Assembly (NCBI GenBank): GCA_002245135.1
Contig: NGBS01000051.1
Span: 1-55,983 of the forward strand
Source: Proteromonas lacertae
Taxonomy: Eukaryota > Sar > Bigyra > Opalinata > Proteromonadidae
Direction of reading: 5' to 3'
DNA length: 55,983 bases
Shown here: piece by piece, positions 10,887 through 20,044 of the stretch
Numbering within the stretch: position 1 is the stretch's first letter
How the letters are laid out: each line of letters begins with the position of its first letter
Position numbers and translations under genes: made by a program
The notes under the pieces: generated by a model
Told to the model about the DNA's origin: nothing
The model's database searches: none
What the model saw: the letters and a program-made list of their open reading frames with translations, nothing else

Positions 10887-12812
10887 TTAAAAGTAAGGGC
10901 TTTGAGATCCTTCATCACTAAAACCTTCATCACTAGAACTTTCATTTTCATCACTAGAACTTTTATCTTCATCAATAGAATTTTCATCACTTAAACCTTC
11001 ATCGCTAGAACTACCAGAACTTTCATCTTCATCACCAGAACATTGATAATCTAAAGTGTCATATACTATATTGTTATCAATTTCATTCAGCACATCTAAA
11101 TTATATTCTTCTTCACTAATATCATTATCATCTTCATTTCTATCTTTTTCTTTGTTTTTTTCTTTTAATAAATCATATTTTATTCTTAAAATATTATTTA
11201 TAGTATTAAGCTGTAATTTATTTCTAATATGATTATGAACTATTCCCTCAATACTAAATGAACGTTCAATAAATGAGCTTGTGACAGGAATAGTTGAAAG
11301 AATATCATATAGCTTCTTAACATTTGGGTAAAAAACTCCATACATATTGTACCATATATTAGTTGATATCTTTTTCGAAAATATATCTGAAGGGCACTTT
11401 TTGGAGTATGGTTTTCTTCTTTCAAAATGATATATCTCATTTAATGCTTTCTGATTTAAAATAGGGCTGAATTTAGATAATATATATCTTTTTATATTAT
11501 CCTTCTCCATGTCTGAAAATTTATGTTTACTGTTTATGTCTAAAAATTCATATAGAGCTAAAATGCTGTAGTTTGCATGTCTAGTCTCTTTTTTTATAAT
11601 GTCTTTAATAAGTTCTTTTTCACTTGATGACCTTTTCATTAACTTTCTTTTAATTTTGGTCAATATTCTGAAACCATCATTTAATGTAGATGAATCTTTG
11701 CATAATAAGTGTATATTTGTGGAAATATATTTTGCAATCTTGTAGCATTCTTTAATTTCTGGTATATCTTCTTCCTTTAATAATTTTATCTGTAATAAAA
11801 TTTCTTTATTGAGTAATATTTTTCTAAATACATCGCTATAGCTTGACCATCTCGTATCACATCCCTTGCGTATTTGGATATTTTTTTGTATAATTGAATA
11901 TATAATTTCTCTAATCTTTTGATTATTATTTAACTTATGAATAATGTCATTACACATGACTATCACTTTTTTGTATTTCTCTATTTCGAATACTTTTTTA
12001 CTGATTAAGTTTAGGATGTGTGCTAAACATCCAAACTTTACTACAGGTCTATTTATTTTTTTCTCTAAAATACTACTTATCTTTTTCATGGTGTAGTTGT
12101 TATCACTACTCACAGCAACAATGTTTTTAATATCTAGTTTATACTTCACTAATGTTTGAATTATTAATTCCACTATATTTTCTGATGTTTCTCGTTTATG
12201 TAAATAAATGGATTCCAAAAACGAAATATCACTGCTTTTCTTTATTGCCAAATTAATAACGTTTTCATTGGTTACTGATTTCCAAGAGTCCACAATTATA
12301 CATATTTTACTGTTATCTACAATTTCCTTTACTATTCTTTCTGCTTCTTCGTTCATTGATGCTTTTATTTTGTTTATTGTTATTGACTTTGTAGTTGGAT
12401 TTAATGCATATATTAGATTTTTAAAGGATTTAGATTGTATGGTTCTGAAAGCTAAGTTATTTTCTATAAGATATTTGGTCACCATTAAGTTTATTGCACG
12501 TTCATCATATCTCAATTCTGTAAGTTTTGATTGGATTAGCTTTTCACTACATCTAATTTAATAAATATAATAAATATATTTATACTTTTTGTAATGACGT
12601 TTCAAATTAGTGCAATGAGCAATAATCATTGCCTTGCACCTTCTGCATTGAATTCTGTTGTATTTTTCAAGGGGTTTCTTTAACACCACATCTTCATTAA
12701 AGTATCTATACACAGCATCTCTCGTTTTACCCATATACAATTGAAATGCAAAATGATAGCTCGAAATTCTCAAACCATTTTCTAAATATTCAAATAATTG
12801 CTTGAAATACAT
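10887..12812 (-). CDS. hAT transposase with BED zinc finger (spliced, about 630 aa)
   Basis: Model: exon 1 from ATG at 12812 down to 12586, a 33-nt intron (12585-12553), exon 2 from 12552 to TAA at 10887. Exon 1 ends in a BED-type finger (CRRCKAMIIAHCTNLKRHY). Exon 2 has hAT catalytic-core landmarks: CIIVDSWKSVTNENVINL, then KFGCLAHILNLISKKV. The C-terminal dimerisation domain reads LSTIPVTSSFIERSFSIEG. After it comes an unusual acidic tail of about 50 residues rich in SSSDEGFSDE-like units. It should excise and reinsert its own element. The frame looks whole, so activity is possible but unproven. Confidence 0.88.
12553..12585 (-). other. Short intron (33 nt) in hAT transposase 1
   Basis: On the minus strand GTATAAATAT...AAATTAG. 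Removal joins NLKRHYKK to CSEKLIQSKLTELRYDE in frame, linking the BED finger to the core. The element therefore uses the same short introns as its host's genes. Confidence 0.7.
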
Positions 12813-13364
12813 TAAGTAGTATGCAAAATATACTAAATAGTAATTTTGAAATAGTTTTTCTATTAGTTTATGAAATATATTATGTTATTATCATAACAAG
12901 TACTATTGATTATCAATTAACTGAAAATACCCATTCTATAGCTATACTTCTTAATTATCTATATGATATATGTGTAATATACAAAATTATTTATTATATA
13001 AATTTCATTTATGTTCAGTGACGTCAATCACCTTGAAATGTACATAATGTATATATATGCATATCAGAATATGATATACAGTATGTATATTCTATATAAT
13101 TAGTATATATGCATAAACATATGATATTATATAATCATAAGAAAAGTAGATGACTATTATGCTATAATACACAATAATATATCCTTTTTAACATATGTTA
13201 GTATATCTAGATGATAATATGGAAAAGTTATAACAAAAAATCAGAAAAAATATACTACAGCATAACACATGGTAATATTACTATGCCCGAGCAGTAAGGG
13301 GCAGGCTTCTTTTCAGCTGAAAAAAAAGGGGCAAAAATAGGGCAAAATTCGAAAAGGACGCCCT

Positions 13365-14861
13365 TTATCGAACCCAGTGACAGAATGATATTATATTTAT
13401 GATAATCAACAACAATATGAAGCTTATTATACAAAATGATAATCCATTGTTTGTTTGTATATCTTTCAAAATCTCTTCATTTTTCATTGGTTTTAATTCT
13501 TCTTCTTCATTTTCTATATCATGATCAACATCAATGTCATAAATACTATTTATGTATTTCTTTAATAATTCTTTCGATTGTTTAGAATAATAACAACTAT
13601 AGTTTAATAATTTGAAAAGAATCTCTTTTCCACAAATATCTTCTATTGTAGATATGTGTTTTATATCATCAACAAACAAACATAAACATTTTATTATTCG
13701 ATCAGTTTCTATACTATTGTATTCATTTATTAATTGAAGAAATATATTTCTTTTCAATTTTCTAGATACTATGAAAATTTAATTATAGAGACTTATTAAT
13801 ACTTTTAAAAACAATTCCACTTTCTATTACTATTAATAATCCAATTTCTTTCATTTTTATATCTTCATTATTCAATAACATTGAAATTGTTTTCTCATTC
13901 TTCAACACTCTCAAATCTTCTTCTTCAATTCTTTCTTCTTCATTGTTATAATATTTCAAAACTGTTTCTTCTATTCTTTCATCATTTATTTCTTTACAAT
14001 TCAATCTCTTATGATTTACTTTATTCTTCATTCCTAATAAATATTCATTCATTTCCATCATTTTCAATTCATTTAATACACTTGGTTCTATTTCTTCCAT
14101 GTTTAGATTCTCAAAGTGAATTGATTTTAACAAGAGTATTTTGAATTCTTTATTCAATTCTTTCTTATCTTCTTCTTCTTTTATTTTCTTCTCTTCATTT
14201 TTATACCATTTCATTAATCTAGATAATAACCAATTCTCATCTTTAATAATCAGTTTTTCACTTTCTAATATTGTCTCTAAACTTTCTATCTTTAATTTAT
14301 ATAACAATCTTTCTATTCAATAATAATATCAATATAATTCATACCATTATTCAAATATCTATATCCATTTTCTTTTATATGTTTTTCACTTATCTTTATT
14401 AATTCTCCAATCTCTTCTTTATTATATAAATCAGTTAATTTCATTATTTTCAATATCATCTCATCATTCAAATGATTCTTTATGTATTTTATACAATACA
14501 TCAGTATTTCATTGTCATTGTAATAAATACTCATTAATAAGATGTTTATCACATTTTCATTATGTATTTCTATACAACCACCACTGTAATACTTCTCCAT
14601 CTCTATAAATCCTTCTACACTACTTCCTTCACACAAAATTAACTCACCTTCAAATTTTTCATCTTCTAATAACTTTCTAAATGTTTCATTTCCATTAATC
14701 AATATGAATTTCATGCTATACACTGTTTCTTTGCCAATTACAACTTTCAAATCACTCAAGCCTTTTGAAATCATCTCTTGACATAACCTAAATACCGAGT
14801 AGTAATAAATTTAATATAAATTATACCCTTTTTCACAAATAGAACTCTTTATTACCTTCAT
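13365..14861 (-). CDS. BTB-BACK protein with C-terminal membrane anchor; end altered by hAT insertion
   Basis: Four-exon model: ATG at 14861; introns 14788-14826 (39 nt), 14313-14344 (32 nt), 13769-13802 (34 nt); stop TAA at 13365. Exon 1 (MKVIKSSICEKG) continues into LCQEMISKGLSDLKVVIG, a BTB start, then a BACK region (DENWLLSRLMKWYK) and the family segment CLCLFVDD. Unlike its relatives it has no PIG or SPRY part and ends in a hydrophobic helix (CIISFILLLIIINIISF), so it may be tail-anchored. hAT element 1 lies in its last codons: the present end is CHWVR with the stop inside the inverted repeat, and the empty site would end CHYC. BTB-BACK proteins are commonly Cullin-3 adaptors; partner unknown. 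Confidence 0.72.
13378..13385 (+). repeat. Right target-site duplication of hAT element 1 (TGACAGAA)
   Basis: Exact copy of the word at 10623-10630. It is coding sequence of the BTB-BACK gene on the minus strand (TTCTGTCA). Confidence 0.9.
13769..13802 (-). other. Short intron (34 nt) in BTB-BACK gene
   Basis: GTATTAATAA...TTTCATAG on the minus strand. The spliced text FKISRKLKRNIFLQL aligns with YISNIEKRSILDRL of the paralogue at 37 kb, which has an intron at the same place. Confidence 0.7.
14313..14344 (-). other. Short intron (32 nt) in BTB-BACK gene
   Basis: GTATGAATTA...TTGAATAG on the minus strand. Splicing gives YRYLNNERLLYKLKIESLE, matching YKYLYNNEYLLRLEMNNL of the paralogue, which lacks this intron. 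This is a clean case of intron gain or loss. Confidence 0.75.
14788..14826 (-). other. Short intron (39 nt) after exon 1 of BTB-BACK gene
   Basis: GTATAATTTA...GTATTTAG on the minus strand. It joins MKVIKSSICEKG to LCQEMISKGL, matching the exon 1/2 junction of the 37-kb paralogue (IDLQEKG to LCRKLVESGF). Confidence 0.65.
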
Positions 14862-15485
14862 CTGCAAATTGAAAATTGAATGTCAATTTATGTCAATTAC
14901 ATAAAATATTACTTAGTTGTTTTTAGTTGTAATGATTATCTTATTTTATATATTTTGATTTATGTAATACATATGAAGGTGATATTTTAAGGGGGTTTCA
15001 TACTCATCATATCGAGAGGTCATGCAAAATTAGAAATTATTAGAATTTCAAAAATATATGCGTTACATATTTACAAACAATAATTCAAGCCTAATTTATT
15101 CATTTCATTTATTTTGTTTGTTATGAATTGAATAAAGCAATTCACGATGATAATACATTGTTATAGTTAGACAATAAAGCAATAGATCATTCTAACCATC
15201 TAAGCAAGCAATTATTTAAGAATGACTACTAAAAATCTCTTCAATTCTTCAATCCTTTTTAAAATTAAATTTATTTATCAAATGATAAGTTTATAACAAT
15301 CAAAAAAAGAGAAAAATCAAAATAGAATATCAAGTCAAGTAGTTTGATTCCTCAAAAAATTTTGAGCTTAGATTATTATTTTTTAGAGATATATATCAGT
15401 ATTTGAAGTGTTAGTTGAGCCGAAAATCTAAATGCTTGTATTAATTATAAATGTATGCCAATTACTTTTAGGTGTTTAGGTTATA
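14862..15485. other. Intergenic stretch between BTB-BACK and pseudokinase genes
   Basis: Should hold the promoter of the leftward BTB-BACK gene and the 5' end of the rightward kinase-like gene. No motif stands out and no mobile-element ends were seen. Confidence 0.35.
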
Positions 15486-16714
15486 GTGTCAATAATATCT
15501 CTTTCAGTAATTTGTCGTTCATATGCAAAAATAATATTAAGAAAATTTTGTGATCTATCTAAACTAGAAACATTGACTCACGAAAATATAATAAATGTTG
15601 ATGTTAATAAGTGTGATGATAAATTAACTTTATCTGAAAAACTGAAGAAAGGAGAAATATTTTCAATTGCTGTATATATATATTATAATGTAATGTTTGT
15701 ATAGGATATAGTTATTTTAGCAAAAGGGTTAGTAGCTGGATTAAGATATCTTCATAACAAAGGAATAATTCATGGATGTTTAAATCCTGAAAACATAATA
15801 GTATATGATGAAAAGACATTAAAAATAAAGATTTCCAAAGAAATAATATGTAATAAAAATGAAAAGAATTATTTGGAAGAAGCTATGAAGGTGATATTTA
15901 TGCTTTAGGATGTATATTATATAAAAAATATACTAAAGAAGAATTACTTGATAATATAAAAGAAATAGAAAAAAGAAAGAAAATAAATAATTATTATAAA
16001 GAAATATTTGAAATAGATAATTTAGATAGAAATAAAGGTATAGAACATTTAATTTGTACAATGTTGGATAATAATTTTAAGAGAAGATATGATATGGATA
16101 TTATAGTAGATATTATTACAACCACTGAAATATATATAAAAGAGTCATGTTTTCGAGTTCGAAACACATTCAATTCTAAAACAGCTTCAATATATCATGT
16201 AGGTGGGGTTGATCCACATTGGATATTTATTACTTATGTTGACATCTCTGCTCATCCTGAAGTTAAATCATTATATTATGGATATGAAGATAAAGATAAT
16301 AAGTAGGTGTCTGTGAATATAAAGCCAAAAATTTTGAATTGTAGATATATGATAAGGGTAAAAGATGTTAATGTAGAAAGTAAATATATTCAAGATTATG
16401 GAGAAGGAGATTGGTGGTGGGATAAGAAAGAAGGACATAGATATGTTTCTGTTTATCAAAGAGATGGATATACATCAAGTTTTGTATTTAGAATATGTGT
16501 TCCAATTAGAAATGAATATAAAAATATAATAAAGATTCTATATTACTCTCGCAAGAGTGAAGAAAGCCAATTGTTATCTATAAATTTAAATCCAGATTTA
16601 TACTCTAAATATAAAAATTTTAAAGATCAAAATTTAGATACTCTAAAGAATGTTGATGAAAATTATTATAATACAATCAGTGAATATGGTTGGTGGTTAA
16701 AATTTAAACAATAA
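15486..16714 (+). pseudogene. Pseudokinase-like gene with unknown C-terminal domain, frame broken
   Basis: The N-terminal part reads AKIILRKFCDLSKLETLTHE then NIINVDVN, like a kinase N-lobe. A 33-nt intron (15672-15704) leads to DIVILAKGLVAGLRYLHNKG and IIHGCLNPENIIV. The catalytic loop HRDLKPEN is replaced by HGCLNPEN, so the catalytic Asp is lost, and no DFG is visible: a pseudokinase even when intact. One base seems missing near 15887; correcting it gives YEGDIYALGCILYKKY, a normal kinase segment. After the C-lobe (DNNFKRRYDMDIIVDI) follow about 190 residues of an unrecognised Trp/Tyr-rich domain with VGGVDPHWIFITYVDIS and YGEGDWWWDKKEG. An in-frame TAG lies at 16304-16306. The start is unresolved; 15486 is not ATG. 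Confidence 0.55.
15672..15704 (+). other. Short intron (33 nt) in the pseudokinase gene
   Basis: GTATATATATATTATAATG...GTATAG. Removing it joins EIFSIA to DIVILAKGLVAGLRYLHNKG in phase, restoring a kinase helix. Confidence 0.7.
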
Positions 16715-16872
16715 TGGTTAAACAGTTTCATTTAAATAATCTGTTATTTCTGTTTATGTTTTATCACCAAACAAAAATAAAAATAAATACAAAAACTATT
16801 TCTTTTAATCCTTCATTGATTATCTGTATAGCAATGATTTTAACCTGTAAAAAAGAAATGGAGGTGATTTCT

Positions 16873-17295
16873 TTATTGGCAAGAGAGTATCAATTGCAGT
16901 TCACTATCACAGTTATCATTTAATGTTTTTATTAATGTTTTCTCACATAAATCATACATTAAAATTGATCCTTTCATTGCTTGAAAATACATTGATATAC
17001 CACACCATTCAAGATACTTTATATCATTTGTAAGTTTATTTAACAATATGCAATGACTTTGGAGTTTTCGATAATCTTTCATAAATAAAAACACATCACA
17101 AAATTGTATTTGAATATTTACTAGACTATCACTATTCACAATAGAATTCAATGCTTCTAGTTCTAGCTCATAATGGTTTTTGTTACGCAGTATTGGCTTT
17201 ATAATGCTGTATATACTAGAATATACAATTAGTTGTTTCAATAACTTTAATACATCTTCTCTTTCACCATTACGAAATAATGCATAAGTTTTCAA
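16873..17295 (-). CDS. Orphan helical protein, 5' end unresolved
   Basis: Open for about 140 codons on the minus strand and ending TAA. It reads TYALFRNGEREDVLKLLKQL, ELELEALNSIVNSDSLVNIQ and DYRKLQSHCILLNKLTNDIK, alpha-helical and perhaps TPR-like. The first codon is TTG, so an upstream exon is likely: a TAG acceptor lies just before it and MNFNINIEEISMKELL is encoded further up. The inverted duplication boundary at about 17103 cuts through this gene, and its right-arm copy (33661-33855) is truncated there, so this copy is the more complete one. Function unknown. Confidence 0.4.
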   Translation of the reverse strand: MKTYALFRNGEREDVLKLLKQLIVYSSIYSIIKPILRNKNHYELELEALNSIVNSDSLVNIQIQFCDVFLFMKDYRKLQSHCILLNKLTNDIKYLEWCGISMYFQAMKGSILMYDLCEKTLIKTLNDNCDSELQLILSCQ

Positions 17296-17750
17296 CGCCT
17301 AGATTTAAATATACTACAACAGCTCTTTCATACTAATTTCCTCTATATTTATATTAAAATTCATGCATTTAATTTATTTATATCACAATCACTGTTATTT
17401 ATCTTTCATTCATCTTTTAAATCAAGAAAATTCATTTCTATTTTGATTATGTCATTTACATGTATCATTTACATTTTCATTCTTTTCAAACTCATTTTAT
17501 CATTATTTCTAATTCAAATACATTTTTAATATAATCACATTTATATCTACATATTAATAGGTAATATAAGAAAATTGATGATTGTTTAGTAAATATCGCA
17601 ATTTGTGTATAAATATACTTATAAAAATGCTCAATCTTAGTAAAGAAACTATAATTGAATAATAAATCACAGTATTAGATGATAGAAATGAAATACAAAA
17701 TAATACATACAAATACATAGTAATACTGTATTTTAATTTGATTAAAAGAA

Positions 17751-19267
17751 ATGAATGAAATGAAAGAGGATATAAAGCAGAAACAACCGAATTTGGATGT
17801 ATTTAATATATTGTATATATAATGAAAATAGATAACAAAAGAAGTGACATTGATCAAATGTAAGAGCATTTATGAAAGGGAATTGAATGAAATGAAAATA
17901 GAATTAAAGAAAAATGAATGTAAAAATCATATAGAAATATATTTAATAAAAGATGAGAGAATTCAAAATGTAATAATCAACAAATACAATGAAGATAATA
18001 AAGAAGAAGACTTTAATGAAGAAGAAAGAAGAATATTGGATAAGATAAAAGAAGAAGAATTGAATGATGAAATAATGTGTATATTAGAAATGAATAATAT
18101 AAAAATAACAGAAATAGTATTGATGATAATGAAATATAAAAATATGAAAAAGGAAAGTATAAATACTAAAAATATATTTAAATAGAATATATCTCAAATA
18201 TAGAAAAGAGAAATCTATTGGATAGATTATGTATAGAATATAATGATAATAAAAGAAATCGAACAATGAAGTGTTTATGTTTGTTTGTTGATGATAAAGA
18301 GGATATTTCAATAATAGAAGAAGTATGTGGAAAAGAAATTCTTTTTAGAATATTGAATGAAGAATCTTACTTAGACTCTGATGGCAAAGACAGTTTAATT
18401 GATTATATCCAAAACAAGAGATTGAGTTTCGAAGAAGAAGAAGAAATGAGTGAAATCATCAAAGATAAAGAATTATTGAATGAATTAAAAACAAAAGAAA
18501 TCACATCATTTTCATATCCTCATACAGAATATTCATTTATATTAAATGAAGAAATAATTATAATCCCATCAGTTGATGGAGATGTAATTGAATTTTCAAT
18601 AAATCCACCATTACCTAATGGAATAATGATAGATATAGACAATGGAATAATTTATGGAAAAGTAGAAGAAGAATTTGAAAAGAGAGAATATGAAATAAGT
18701 TGTAAGAATATTGTAAATGAAAAGAAATTCAAAATGTCATTAGAATATGTGATAGGAAAATTCACAGAATTAAATATAAATGGAGGAATATCAATCTCAA
18801 ATAATGGAAAGAGAATTACAAAAACAAATAATGATTATAATCATTGTTATCTAACTTTGAAAATGGAAAATGGAGTTTATCATATCAAATATAAATTTCA
18901 TCAAAATGGAAGTGAATATGATGATATTATTTTAGGATTATCAACTAATAATACATATTCTGGTAGTAGTATTCATAATGAATCAACAACATGTAATTAT
19001 GTTGCATGGAATGGTGAAAGTGTAGATATTACTTCATATTGTCATATTGGAAGAGTTGTAAATTCAAATCCAAATTTCAATAATCATGGAGATGGTTCAA
19101 TTTATGAAGTGATTGTTGATATGAATAAAAGAGAATTTTGGATAAGTCATAATGATTCATCTCCTGTTTTACTTGTTACAAATTTACCTTCACCATTATA
19201 TCCTTATGTTGAAATGTATTATTCAGAAAATTCAATTGAATTATTATCTATTTCAAATCAAAATTAA
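17751..19267 (+). CDS. BACK-PIG-SPRY family gene lacking the BTB domain (left arm, 484 aa)
   Basis: Three exons: 17751-17798, 17832-18156, 18186-19267, split by 33- and 29-nt introns; total 1455 nt, an exact multiple of three. The start MNEMKEDIKQKQPNLD replaces the BTB/BACK half of the 37-kb relative; the shared text begins at ELKKNECKNHIEIYLIKDER. Then come CLCLFVDDKEDISIIEEVCG, a putative Ig-like (He_PIG type) segment (FSINPPLPNGIMIDIDNG) and a SPRY-type domain near the end (VIVDMNKREFWISHNDSSPV). SPRY domains bind protein ligands. Without BTB it may bind the target without recruiting a partner. Its SPRY differs from the other copies mainly at GGISISNNGKRITKTNNDYN and WNGESVDITS. Confidence 0.72.
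17799..17831 (+). other. Short intron (33 nt), left-arm SPRY-family gene
   Basis: GTATTTAATA...GAAAATAG, phase 0 between QPNLD and ITKEVTLIKC. The mirror copy is at 33125-33157. Confidence 0.6.
18157..18185 (+). other. Short intron (29 nt), left-arm SPRY-family gene
   Basis: GTATAAATACTAAAAATATA...AATAG. Splicing gives KKEKYISNIEKRNLLDRL. The intron has the same place and length in the copies at 32771-32799 and 38115-38143. Confidence 0.75.
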
Positions 19268-20044
19268 ATACTGATTGTTTTTTTAAATATATTATTTTCG
19301 TTTTATTTTTGATGTATAAATAATTTCCATAACATAAAATGCAAAGAGTTAGATATAGCATATACTCTATTTAACTATATAACTATTTTAATAAGCACAT
19401 AATTACACGAAAATACTCACAATTATAAATATAAAACAATTTCATCCTATCCAAAAAACCTGTATACTTTGCTTAATTGTTTTTCTGCCTAATGTTGTAA
19501 AAAAATATATTAATGATTTTAAGGTTTTAGTTGGCGAGTACGAGTATTTTAAAAAAATTACACTCAAACTTGTATTACATTTTTAGAAGCTTATAATAAG
19601 AAACAATCAAAAATATTTTTATATGTTACTAATTATGAATACAAGTATTAATATATATAATAATATTCAATATATAAATAATTACCAAAATCAGGTAATT
19701 TTAAAACTAATTATGTTTTTGTAGGTAGATTGTATAATAATACACTCATTGACAAATTTTTATTTTCTAACTCTTTTAGTGATTATTTACATAAAATATT
19801 ACATTAAAATAATTGAGAGGTTGTGAATTGTTCAAAAATAGTAATTCATGTGTTACATGGAATAATTTGATTGATTTAGAGGATTAGATAGAAATATATC
19901 CAATATCTAAGTAATTGTCTATTTGTTAGTTTAAATGAAGTATTACTTCGCTGTGAGATATATAAATGTAAAAACAAACAAAAATATAACTACTAAATAA
20001 AATAATATAAAAAGACTTTTATGTATGTATATTTTATTACTTTT
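19268..20044. other. Non-coding DNA between the convergent SPRY-family and SNF1 genes
   Basis: Holds the 3' ends of both genes and one copy of the dispersed repeat (about 19500-19810). It is mirrored almost base for base at 30912-31688. No gene seen. Confidence 0.6.
19500..19810 (+). repeat. Dispersed ~300-bp repeat, copy in left arm
   Basis: The core reads ACCAAAATCAGGTAATTTTA followed by AAACTAATTATG, then a GACAAATTTTTATTTTCTAA-like stretch. Related copies lie near 27950-28275, 28960-29265 and 42830-43140, and the mirror copy near 31145-31455. No coding capacity; perhaps an old non-autonomous element. Boundaries approximate. Confidence 0.55.

Larger units (their letters stand above)
10631..13377 (-). 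mobile_element. hAT DNA transposon 1, apparently complete (2.75 kb)
   Basis: The ends are imperfect inverted repeats: left CTGGGTTGAATAATAAAGGG, right (reverse complement) CTGGGTTCGATAAAGGG. Related GGCGTCCTTTAT-type words lie just inside both ends. Identical 8-bp duplications flank the element. It encodes one transposase, spliced and free of stops. GC-rich patches near both ends (10640-10740 and 13290-13365) differ from the surrounding AT-rich DNA and may be transposase-binding subterminal regions. Exact duplications and an open gene argue for a recent insertion. Confidence 0.92.

Noticed and set aside
16714-16923. Small open frame after the pseudokinase gene
   Set aside because: Hydrophobic, without relatives or an intron-aware start; it overlaps the 3' end of the leftward orphan.
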